From CADCWK01 sp965218235 (GTDB lineage Bacteria; Chloroflexota; Chloroflexia; Thermomicrobiales; UBA6265): DNA of 64,000 nucleotides. Of the stretch, positions 17,588 to 26,893 are shown piece after piece (positions within the stretch are counted from its first letter, which is position 1; each line of letters begins with the position of its first letter). Under the pieces are notes generated by a model. The model made no database searches, was not told the DNA's origin, and saw only the letters and a program-made list of their open reading frames with translations. Position numbers and translations under genes: made by a program. The stretch is taken from contig OZ244596.1 in the NCBI GenBank assembly GCA_965218235.1, forward strand, positions 310,001 to 374,000. The letters run 5' to 3'.

Positions 17588-18829
17588 GTGAGACGGTTGC
17601 GGCTACCATACTGGCATTTCGGCCTCGGGCGGGAACTCGGTCTGGCCTTCTGGGCGATGTTCTTCGTCGAGGCCGCGTTCGGCTCCTACTGGAACATCTG
17701 GCCGATCTACATCGGCAGCCTCGGTGCGTCGGTTCCGGTGGTTGGACTGATCGTCGGTGCCAGCGGCCTCATCCGTCTGTTCGTCATGCCGCCCTCCGCG
17801 GTGCTCGCCGACCGGCTCGGAGCGCGGGTCGTCCTCGTCGGCGCCCGGGCGATCGCCTTCGCCGGCTTCTTCGGTGCGGTCTTCGCCACCGACTGGCGCA
17901 TGCTCCTTCCCCTGGTCGTGGCGATCGGCATCGGCGATGTCGCCTTCCCCCAGATTCAGGCCCACGTCGCCGGGCAGAGCAAGGGCGATACGACCCGAAT
18001 CTTCGCGCTGGTCTTCGTCGTCGGCCCCGGCGTCGCGCTCGGGATCGGACCACTGATCTCCGGCCTCGCGATCGGATCGTTCGGTCTCCGCGGAGCCATC
18101 TTCCTGACTGCGATGTTCACGCTCGCCTCGGTCGCCTGCTTCGCATCGCTGCGGCAATTGGCGCCGGCCATCGGCCGACCCACCGGCGACCTGGTCGAAC
18201 CGGAGTGGGTTCCGCAGTCGAGTTACCGGCAGGCGCTGGGCGACCCGAATGTCCGGCGGATCGTCGCGCTCCACGCCGCGACGGTCTTCTCCCTCGGCCT
18301 GGGCGTGTCCCTGTTGCCGCTCTTTCTCGAGGAGGTCCGGGGCATCCCGGCCGAGCGGATCGCCCAGCTCGGATCGATTCAGGCGATTGGAACGATCGCC
18401 TTCGGCATCGCCGCGTCGCGGGTCCAGTGGCTTCAGCGCAACCCGTTCACTGGCTCAGCGGTCGCGGTGATCGCCGTCGCGTCCGGTCTGATCATCTTCG
18501 CCGTGACGGACTTCGCGCCGCTGCTGGTGGTCGGCTTCGTCCTGCGCGGTTGCGTCTTCTCGGCGTGGACCTTGTTCTCCTCCGCGATGGGCGTCGCGGC
18601 GAAGCCGGCTGACCGATCGCGCGGTTTCGCCATGATCGAGCTGATCGGAGGGACGGCGTTCTCGGTCGCCCCGATCGTGGCCGGCCAGATCTACGAGCTC
18701 GGTCCACGGGTGCCCCTCGTTGCCGGGACGGTCCTTGGGCTCATGGTCATCCCACTGCTGCTGCGCTCTCAGCGGCGGGCCCACCGGATGGCACTGGAGG
18801 AGCTGGCCGTTCCGGCCGCCGCTGACTAG
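17588..18829 (+). CDS. MFS transporter
   Basis: A 413-aa major facilitator with about twelve hydrophobic segments. The loop between helices 2 and 3 has the MFS motif A relative AVLADRLGARVVL. The GTG at 17588 is the first plausible start and is close to helix 1 (LGLAFWAMFFVEAAFGSYW). Substrate and direction of transport are not evident. It is divergent from the 260-aa hypothetical gene across a 235-bp gap, and the glycine decarboxylase gene follows 179 bp later on the same strand. That is too far to argue for a shared operon. Confidence 0.82.
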   Translation: MRRLRLPYWHFGLGRELGLAFWAMFFVEAAFGSYWNIWPIYIGSLGASVPVVGLIVGASGLIRLFVMPPSAVLADRLGARVVLVGARAIAFAGFFGAVFATDWRMLLPLVVAIGIGDVAFPQIQAHVAGQSKGDTTRIFALVFVVGPGVALGIGPLISGLAIGSFGLRGAIFLTAMFTLASVACFASLRQLAPAIGRPTGDLVEPEWVPQSSYRQALGDPNVRRIVALHAATVFSLGLGVSLLPLFLEEVRGIPAERIAQLGSIQAIGTIAFGIAASRVQWLQRNPFTGSAVAVIAVASGLIIFAVTDFAPLLVVGFVLRGCVFSAWTLFSSAMGVAAKPADRSRGFAMIELIGGTAFSVAPIVAGQIYELGPRVPLVAGTVLGLMVIPLLLRSQRRAHRMALEELAVPAAAD

Positions 18830-19008
18830 GAAGGTCCTCGAGAACGGCCACGGGTTCTGACCACGATGAACAGTCCGTGCCCCGATTCTGTTCCCGGTTG
18901 GTCGCTGGTTCCGCCCGGTGCTACCATCGTCACCGTGATGCCTTCACCGCAGGCGCCATCCCCGGCGCCCGACCCATCGCCCTCCCGGCGCTGCACAGGA
19001 GTTTCCTC

Positions 19009-20529
19009 ATGGCGGTCGAGCCGTTGATCTTCGATCTCGCGAGTCCGGGTCGCCGGGCGATTCGCATGCCCGAGCCGGATGTGCCCGAGACGCAGCTGCC
19101 GGCTGGAATGGCCCGGGAGTCGCTCGACTGGCCTGAGGTCAGCGAGATCGATGTCATACGCCACTTCACACGACTGAGCCAGAAGAACCACGCGATCGAC
19201 ATCAACTTCTACCCGCTCGGTTCCTGCACGATGAAGTACAACCCGAAGGTGAACGAGGCGGTCGCCCGGTACCCCGGCTTCGCCGGCATCCACCCGTACC
19301 AGCCGGAAGCGACGGTTCAGGGCGCGCTCGAACTGATGAGCGAACTCCAGGACATGCTGGCCGAGATCTCCGGCTTCCACGCCGTCACGCTCCAGCCAGC
19401 CGCCGGAGCCCACGGTGAGCTGACCGGCGTCCTGATCATCCGGAACTTCCACGCCGAGCGCGGCGACATCGCCCGCGACACGATCCTCGTCCCGGACAGC
19501 GCCCACGGCACCAACCCCGCAACGGCGGTCATGGCCGGCTTCAAGGTCGCGACCGTCCCGTCGAACAGCCGCGGCAACGTCGACATCGAGGCCCTCCGAC
19601 CGATGCTCGGTCCGCACATCGCCGGCCTGATGATCACCAACCCGAACACGCTGGGCCTCTGGGACGAGGGGATCGACGAGGTGATCGGGCTGGTCCATGA
19701 AGCAGGCGGGCTAGTCTACAACGACGGCGCCAACTTCAACGCCATCCTCGGCATCGCCCGGCCTGGCGACCTGGGCATCGACGTCATGCACTTCAACCTG
19801 CACAAGACCTTCTCGACGCCGCACGGCGGCGGCGGACCGGGGTCCGGCCCGGTCGGGGTCCGCGCCGGGCTGGAGGAGTACCTGCCCGGTCCCCGCATCC
19901 ACACCGTCGCCGGCGAGGACGGACCACGCTACGAGTGGTTCATGCCGGCGAAGACGATCGGCCGGCTCCACTCCTTCCATGGCAACTTCGGCATGCACGT
20001 CCGGGCTTACACCTACATTCGGATGCATGGCGCGGCGGGTCTCCGCACGGTGAGCGAGGACGCCGTCCTCGCCGCCAACTATCTCAAGAGCCAGCTCGCC
20101 GAGGATTACGTCGTCCCCTACGACCGGACCTGCATGCACGAGTTCGTCGCCTCGGCCAGCCGGCAGAAGGCGAACGGGGTCAGGGCGGTTGACATCGCCA
20201 AACGATTGCTCGATTTCGGCATCCACCCACCGACGACCTACTTCCCACTGGTCGTGCCGGAATGCCTGATGATGGAGCCGACCGAGACGGAGTCGAAGGA
20301 GACGCTCGACGCCTTCGTCGTAGCGATGAAGCAGATCGCCCGGGAGTCGGCCGAGACGCCAGAACTGGTGAAGACCGCTCCGCACACGACCGAGTTCAAG
20401 CGGTTCGACGAGGCCGGCGCCAATCGGCGCCTTAACCTGCGCTGGGAACCGTCCCACTCGCAGGTCGTCCCGAGCGAATCGGTCGTCGGCGAGCTCGAGC
20501 CGGTCCGGGAACTGGTGCCAGCCGAATAG
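19009..20529 (+). CDS. gcvPB: Glycine dehydrogenase (decarboxylating) subunit 2
   Basis: The PLP-binding half of two-subunit P-protein of the glycine cleavage system, which decarboxylates glycine and passes the aminomethyl group to lipoyl-H protein. The 506-aa protein shows NFYPLGSCTMKYNPK near residue 67, the DSAHGTNPATA segment, and the PLP lysine in HFNLHKTFSTPHGGGG (K266). The ATG at 19009 follows AGGAG at an 8-bp distance. gcvPA, gcvT and gcvH are not in the window, so this subunit is encoded apart from its partners. No glycine riboswitch is apparent upstream. Confidence 0.94.
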   Translation: MAVEPLIFDLASPGRRAIRMPEPDVPETQLPAGMARESLDWPEVSEIDVIRHFTRLSQKNHAIDINFYPLGSCTMKYNPKVNEAVARYPGFAGIHPYQPEATVQGALELMSELQDMLAEISGFHAVTLQPAAGAHGELTGVLIIRNFHAERGDIARDTILVPDSAHGTNPATAVMAGFKVATVPSNSRGNVDIEALRPMLGPHIAGLMITNPNTLGLWDEGIDEVIGLVHEAGGLVYNDGANFNAILGIARPGDLGIDVMHFNLHKTFSTPHGGGGPGSGPVGVRAGLEEYLPGPRIHTVAGEDGPRYEWFMPAKTIGRLHSFHGNFGMHVRAYTYIRMHGAAGLRTVSEDAVLAANYLKSQLAEDYVVPYDRTCMHEFVASASRQKANGVRAVDIAKRLLDFGIHPPTTYFPLVVPECLMMEPTETESKETLDAFVVAMKQIARESAETPELVKTAPHTTEFKRFDEAGANRRLNLRWEPSHSQVVPSESVVGELEPVRELVPAE

Positions 20530-20551
20530 GACCCGCCAGCAGAACGGAGGG

Positions 20552-20589
20552 GAGACGGGGCGACGCCAAGCGACGCGTCGCCCCGTCTC
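20552..20589. terminator. Hairpin between convergent gcvPB and Uma2 genes
   Basis: A 14-bp perfect stem (GAGACGGGGCGACG at 20552-20565 with 20576-20589) and 10-nt loop in the 91-bp convergent gap. It has no U-tract on either strand. Its position suits a bidirectional terminator. Confidence 0.65.
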
Positions 20590-20620
20590 GTGACCCCTCG
20601 TGACCCAACGAAGCGGCTGT

Positions 20621-21217
20621 CTACAGAACCAGTTCTGGTCGAATGAGCGCGCTCAGATCGAAGATATGCTCCACAGGCAGTGAGAAGCCGGGCAGGACCG
20701 GCGCACCGCTTAGTTGGTCGCCTGGAATCAGAATCTGAGCCACGGCGTCGTGGTGGGTCCGGACGTGGATCTGCCGCTTGAGCGGATCCATGAGCCATGT
20801 CAGTTCGGTCCCCGAGCGGAGGTAACGATCCATTTTCCGGCTCATCTCGGCCAGCCGATCTGACGGGGAACGAACCTCAACGGCAAGATCGGGGGTGCCA
20901 CGGTAAAACGTAGTCGGGTCCTGTCCCTCGAATCGGTCCGCACGGACGAAGGCGACATCCGGTTGAACCACCGAGTCCCGGCGTTGCTCGATCCGGAAGC
21001 TTCCATCGGTGACCATGATCCGTCCCAGACCACGGGTACCGACGTAAAGAGTCAGGTAGGTGGTCAACCGCCCAGCCAGTTCTGACGATCCCCAGGCAGC
21101 GGCGCACACGCTGGTCAACTTCCCTTCGATGAGTTCGAGGAGTTTATCGGACGCCGCGATCTCCATGAACTCGTCAGCCGTGTAGATTCGGTTATCGTCC
21201 AGTCGTCGCTGCGCCAT
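20621..21217 (-). CDS. Uma2 family (DUF820) putative nuclease
   Basis: A 198-aa Uma2-family protein with the PD-(D/E)XK-like fold. Visible signs are the N-terminal YTADEFMEI and LLELIEGKL and the core VVQPDVAFVRADR. These are followed by PDLAVEVRSPSDRLAEMSRKMDRYL, the D...E-x-K-like active-site region, and a C-terminal GDQLSGAPVLPGFSLPVEHIF. The ATG at 21217 follows GGGAGG. These genes are abundant in cyanobacteria and Chloroflexota, usually as multiple stand-alone copies, and their cellular role is unknown. It ends at the hairpin shared with gcvPB. Confidence 0.8.
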   Translation of the reverse strand: MAQRRLDDNRIYTADEFMEIAASDKLLELIEGKLTSVCAAAWGSSELAGRLTTYLTLYVGTRGLGRIMVTDGSFRIEQRRDSVVQPDVAFVRADRFEGQDPTTFYRGTPDLAVEVRSPSDRLAEMSRKMDRYLRSGTELTWLMDPLKRQIHVRTHHDAVAQILIPGDQLSGAPVLPGFSLPVEHIFDLSALIRPELVL

Positions 21218-21309
21218 GCCTACCTCCCGCCCCGATTCGCTGACCCAACGATACCCCACTCCGGAGACGCTCGAAGAGGGGTCTCGGCAGCTCAATCCCG
21301 GTCGCTCGG

Positions 21310-23847
<2,538 letters not shown>

Positions 23848-23853
23848 TCGTCG

Positions 23854-23901
23854 AAAACGACAAAGCGCCTCACGTCCCATGACAGGGACGAGAGGCGCTT
23901 T
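23854..23901 (-). terminator. T-box terminator of leuS leader
   Basis: On the minus strand AAAGCGCCTC (from 23901) pairs with GAGGCGCTTT (to 23862). Inside it the T-box CGTCCC pairs with GGGACG around a TGTCAT loop. UUUU at 23857-23854 follows. The CGTCCCT strand is the partner that AGGG of the T-box would capture in the antiterminator. Confidence 0.92.
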
Positions 23902-23948
23902 GCTCCCGCGATACCACCCTTGTTGACTGATGCCGGGCGCCGTCTGGG

Positions 23949-24021
23949 TGGAGCTCCGGGGACTCGAACCCCGTACCTCCACACTGCCAGTGTGGCGCTC
24001 TCCCGGATGAGCTAGAGCCCC
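23949..24021 (-). tRNA. tRNA-Ala (anticodon GGC), nested in the leuS T-box leader
   Basis: A complete 73-nt cloverleaf: acceptor GGGGCTC/GAGCTCC with the alanine identity pair G3-U70 and discriminator A73; D-arm GCTC/GAGC with GG18-19; anticodon arm CCACA-CTGGCAG-TGTGG, anticodon GGC at 23988-23986; 5-nt variable loop; T-arm CGGGG-TTCGAGT-CCCCG. CCA is not encoded. Position 15 is T and 48 is A, in place of the common G15-C48 Levitt pair. It is flanked at 4 and 7 nt by the complementary arms of T-box stem III, so it is co-transcribed with the leuS leader from the promoter at 24231-24259. Confidence 0.93.
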
Positions 24022-24230
24022 ATGGGGCGCCCGCATCAGTCCACTCAAGAACCCGCTATCGGTGGTCAACCGCTGTCACCGTGGATCTCGTCGATCCTGA
24101 CAGGACTCCCGGACGAGTTCGGCCACTCTCGTTGCCTCGCACCGTCCGGCAACTCGCTGGGAAACGCGGCCTACTACTTCCGATCGGCGTCTTGTGTTCC
24201 ATGTCCGATGACGCACGGGCACGGCGCTGA

Positions 24231-24259
24231 ATACTAGTGGCGAGGTCCGGCCCTGTCAA
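24231..24259 (-). promoter_or_regulatory. Promoter of the leuS T-box / tRNA-Ala transcript
   Basis: On the minus strand TTGACA (24254-24259) is 17 bp from TAGTAT (24231-24236). The predicted start is near 24224, about 34 nt before the stem I base. I see no separate promoter between it and the tRNA. Confidence 0.85.
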
Positions 24260-24371
24260 GGGTTTGTACTGGCTCCGAAATCCCGAACAAGGGCGATTGG
24301 GTTCCGATGCCAAACGGCCTGGCTGGAGCTACCGTCGCGACGAACCCAGCCAGTCCGCAACAGGGGCGTGA

Positions 24372-24974
24372 TCAGGGCGTCAGAGGTTCGGGAGTCGGAA
24401 TGCTGTTCGGGTCCTGGCCGAAGCTGACCGGCGTACCGACGCCGAAACCGTTTCCGGCCAGAAAGCCGGCCGGCACCTCGAGGACGTACTCGGCCGCGCC
24501 AGGCGATTGGTGGCGCGGAATCAGAGCCTGGGACTCGCCCGGCGGCCCCGGACAGGTGTTCTCGGCGGCACCGGTGATCATGCCATCCCGCAGCCAGACG
24601 ATATCAAGGCAGAACCGCATCCCGCCCATCCAGAAGTTCCGCACCATGGGCGGCCCATCGAAGACGAACAGCATCCCGGTATCCGGTAGGAGGCCCGCCC
24701 GTTGACCAAGGCCCAGGGAGCGCTCGGCGTCGTTGTTGGCGACCTCGACGAGGACGGGCCGGTCTCCGACCGTCACGGTCAGGGGTCGGTTCCGTGGGAC
24801 GAGTTCGGCGCGCCACGGCGGAGCGGCCGGAACCGTCGCCTGGTTTCCGCTATCCGGAGTCGCGTCCTGGGCCGCGGCTGTGACGCCGCCGACAGTGAGC
24901 ATGACCACGAGGAGGACCATCGTCGCCCGTACCCCTGACGTTCGACGACGCGGCTGACCAATCGTTCGATCCAT
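24372..24974 (-). CDS. DUF192 family exported protein
   Basis: A 200-aa protein with an N-terminal signal or anchor (ATMVLLVVMLTVGGVTAAAQ, about residues 17-36) and a DUF192 domain (about 65-185). The domain is recognised by VEVANNDAERSLGLGQR, the GMLFVFDG strand, NFWMGGMRFCLDIVWL, and the C-terminal VLEVPAGFLAGNGFGVGTPV. Its molecular role is unknown. The ATG at 24974 is 7 bp from GGGAGG. It is the third gene of a minus-strand set behind a secreted protein and trehalose-phosphatase, with 45 bp to the latter. It ends 112 bp before the T-box promoter. Confidence 0.8.
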   Translation of the reverse strand: MDRTIGQPRRRTSGVRATMVLLVVMLTVGGVTAAAQDATPDSGNQATVPAAPPWRAELVPRNRPLTVTVGDRPVLVEVANNDAERSLGLGQRAGLLPDTGMLFVFDGPPMVRNFWMGGMRFCLDIVWLRDGMITGAAENTCPGPPGESQALIPRHQSPGAAEYVLEVPAGFLAGNGFGVGTPVSFGQDPNSIPTPEPLTP

Positions 24975-25019
24975 GTCGGTGCCTCCCACGGCAGTGCGGA
25001 ACATGCTGGTCGGTGACGT

Positions 25020-25868
25020 TCAGGGCCTGGTGGACAGGTGGCTGGCGACCGCTGTCAGCACAGCCGACATCTCGGTTGGGTTGCCCACCTGCACATCGCT
25101 GGCCTCGCGAACCTGGACCGGGGTGTCCGGGCCGACGACGCCGATGATCAACGCAGCGATCGAGCCCGCCTCCCGCATCCCGGCGAGGATCTCGAAGCCC
25201 TCGACGTCCGAGATGTCATCGCCGGAGAACACGACGCCCTTCAATCCATTCTGGTCGATGATGTCGCGCAGCGCCGTCCCCTTGGAGATCCCGGTACTGG
25301 GACGAAGCTCCATGATCATCCGGCCGGGGACGAGTTGCAGGTGATGAGTATCAGCCGCTCGGACGAGAACCGGCAGCATCTCCTCCAGGAACCGCTCCGG
25401 GTTCGGCGTCTGCCGGTAGTGAACGGTCGCGCTGAGCCGCTTGTCCTCCAGAATCAGCCCGTCAGCCAGCTCAAGACGCTCCGCGGCGGCGCCGATCTCG
25501 GCCAGCGCCTGACGCAGACCGCTGCCAGCTGCCAGCGCCGCCGGATTGTCCTCGTGCCGGCCGTCGATGGTCCACTCCAGGCCATGGTTACCGACGTACG
25601 ACAGGGCCGGGACCTGAACGAGCCGCTGCGCGACGTCCAGCGCCCGACCCGTGACGATGCCCGTCATGGCGAGATGGCGCTGAATCACGATCAGGGCCTG
25701 CCGGGCCGCTGGTTCGACGAACGCCTCATCCGGTCTCGGCGCCATCGGGCTGATCGTCCCGTCGATGTCCGTGAACAGCCCGGACGGCACGTTGTCGAGC
25801 GTCGCGACGGCCCGGACGGCGATCGCCTCAATGTCCGCGGTCGGCTGCGCGGTCGGCTGCGTCGTCAT
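25020..25868 (-). CDS. otsB: Trehalose-6-phosphate phosphatase
   Basis: HAD-superfamily phosphatase of 282 aa that removes the phosphate of trehalose-6-phosphate. Motif I is LFTDIDGTIS (nucleophile D near residue 34). The small cap contains ATVHYRQ and LVPGRMIMELRP. The core resumes with SKGTALRDII and FSGDDISDVEGF, the metal-binding motif IV. The ATG at 25868 is preceded by GGGAGGGG and lies inside the 3' end of the upstream gene, a 41-bp overlap. otsA is not in the window. Trehalose from this route could feed the TreS-Mak-GlgE enzymes encoded around 43-48 kb. Confidence 0.88.
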   Translation of the reverse strand: MTTQPTAQPTADIEAIAVRAVATLDNVPSGLFTDIDGTISPMAPRPDEAFVEPAARQALIVIQRHLAMTGIVTGRALDVAQRLVQVPALSYVGNHGLEWTIDGRHEDNPAALAAGSGLRQALAEIGAAAERLELADGLILEDKRLSATVHYRQTPNPERFLEEMLPVLVRAADTHHLQLVPGRMIMELRPSTGISKGTALRDIIDQNGLKGVVFSGDDISDVEGFEILAGMREAGSIAALIIGVVGPDTPVQVREASDVQVGNPTEMSAVLTAVASHLSTRP

Positions 25869-26568
25869 GCCGGGTCCCCTCCCCATAATCGAAGGTGTTG
25901 CCGGTCTCCGCGTCCACGTAGACATCGCGGGTCGCGCCGCCCGAGCCAACCGTCAGGTGCACGACGATCGTCTCGGCCGGAACCGACGGCGGACCGAACT
26001 GTGGGTCGGCCGTGTTGAGCCGGATCGTGATCCCGCTCGCCCCGATCTCTTCGTCCTCGCCGATCCCGAGCGCCAGGATCGCATCGTGGACGACCTCGAA
26101 CGAGACATTGGCCGAGGGGACCTCCTTCGGCTCAGGATCTCCGGGGTCCAGTGGGCGGATCGTCGCGGTCTCGGGATCCCAGATCCCTTTGGCGTCCGCC
26201 GAATAGAACGTCGTCCGGACCCGGGGCTCGTCCGCGATGAAGCCGCAGCTCAGGTCGGTCGCGACGAGGACCGCATCCGGCCGCCACTCGACGGCCAGCG
26301 ACTGGTCGGCCTCGACGGTGATCCGCCAGGGCTCCGCGAGGCGTGGGATGTCGGCGATATGAAGACGACCGGTCGCGCAGATTTGCTGGCCTAGCGGCGT
26401 CGCCGGCGGTGGACCGCCGTCGGGCTGAGCCGACGTCCACTGCACCGGACCCCAGAGGAGCGCCAGCAACGCCAGAAGCGTAAGCAGCCGAGATGAGCCG
26501 GTCGCACGTCGCGACCCGACAATGGGGTCGAGACCAGGAATGGGCCTCAGAGAATTCGGTCGAACCAT
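25828..26568 (-). CDS. Hypothetical secreted protein
   Basis: A 246-aa protein of unknown function with a signal-like N-terminus (LLTLLALLALLWGPVQWTSAQ, about residues 23-42). Two cysteines (ICATG and LSCGF) could form a disulfide. The C-terminus has a beta-rich segment TIVVHLTVGSGGATRDVYVDAETG and an Asp/His-rich end. The start at 26568 is the most plausible ATG; more upstream sequence in the frame is Arg/Pro-rich and includes tandem-repeat DNA. Its last 41 bp overlap otsB, so the two are likely co-expressed. The function call is open, but the coding call is supported by the overlap and the signal peptide. Confidence 0.6.
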   Translation of the reverse strand: MVRPNSLRPIPGLDPIVGSRRATGSSRLLTLLALLALLWGPVQWTSAQPDGGPPPATPLGQQICATGRLHIADIPRLAEPWRITVEADQSLAVEWRPDAVLVATDLSCGFIADEPRVRTTFYSADAKGIWDPETATIRPLDPGDPEPKEVPSANVSFEVVHDAILALGIGEDEEIGASGITIRLNTADPQFGPPSVPAETIVVHLTVGSGGATRDVYVDAETGNTFDYGEGTRHDDAADRAADRGH

Positions 26569-26893
26569 GGGAATCGATGTACTCCTTCCGGAGACGCGAA
26601 CCGGAGACGCGAATCGGAGACGCCAGGGCTGGATCACCACGTGTCGACCTGGCCCCAATATATCCCACCCGGGCGCCGATCCGACGATGGTCGCGCGGGA
26701 GCGAGGCTTGCGGTATCGGCGCGGGGCCGCCGCCAGAACGCTCGGATATACTGGCGCCGAGGAACGATGCGTCCCCGTTCGGGTCAGCCAGTCCGGCTCG
26801 TCCCGGTCGTCGGCGACGACCGCGGACGGGACATTCTGAACGGCACGTCCGATGTGAACCGATGCCATCATCAATGCTTGGAGTACGACGGGA
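26569..26893. other. 325-bp divergent intergenic region
   Basis: The gap between the secreted-protein/otsB operon (minus) and the CysRS/MshC-family gene (plus) must hold both promoters. Candidate -10 boxes are TATATT on the minus strand near 26665 and TATACT on the plus strand near 26747. Neither has a convincing -35. A 13-bp tandem repeat lies at 26589-26624. I find no T-box or other riboswitch ahead of the ligase gene. Confidence 0.5.
26589..26624 (+). repeat. 13-bp tandem repeat, about 2.8 copies
   Basis: CGGAGACGCGAAC at 26589, CGGAGACGCGAAT at 26602 and a partial CGGAGACGCC at 26615. It lies about 20 bp upstream of the minus-strand secreted-protein start, in its presumed leader. Confidence 0.85.

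Larger units (their letters stand above)
23854..24224 (-). promoter_or_regulatory. T-box riboswitch leader of leuS, leucine specifier CUC
   Basis: This leader senses uncharged tRNA-Leu and allows readthrough into leuS. Landmarks in transcript order: stem I base around 24190; AGTAGTA strand of the specifier loop (24178-24172); a GGCC/GGCC helix (24171-24168 with 24124-24121); distal loop GGACGGTGCGA (24147-24137) on a TTGCC/GGCAA stem; GAACTC with specifier CUC at 24117-24115; the stem II region to about 24060; stem III arms GACTGATGCGGGCGCC (24041-24026) and GGCGCCCGGCATCAGTC (23941-23925); AAGGGTGGTATCGCGG (23921-23906); and the terminator. UGGU matches an ACCA tRNA end. An entire tRNA-Ala occupies the stem III loop, which is highly unusual. 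Confidence 0.93.

Noticed and set aside
23949..24021. tRNA as an attachment site of a genomic island
   Set aside because: No integrase, no duplicated tRNA 3' end and no shift in composition nearby. The flanking inverted arms belong to the T-box stem III.
23848..24069. N-terminal extension of leuS through the open upstream frame
   Set aside because: That stretch is the T-box terminator, T-box sequence and tRNA, so it is leader RNA and not protein.
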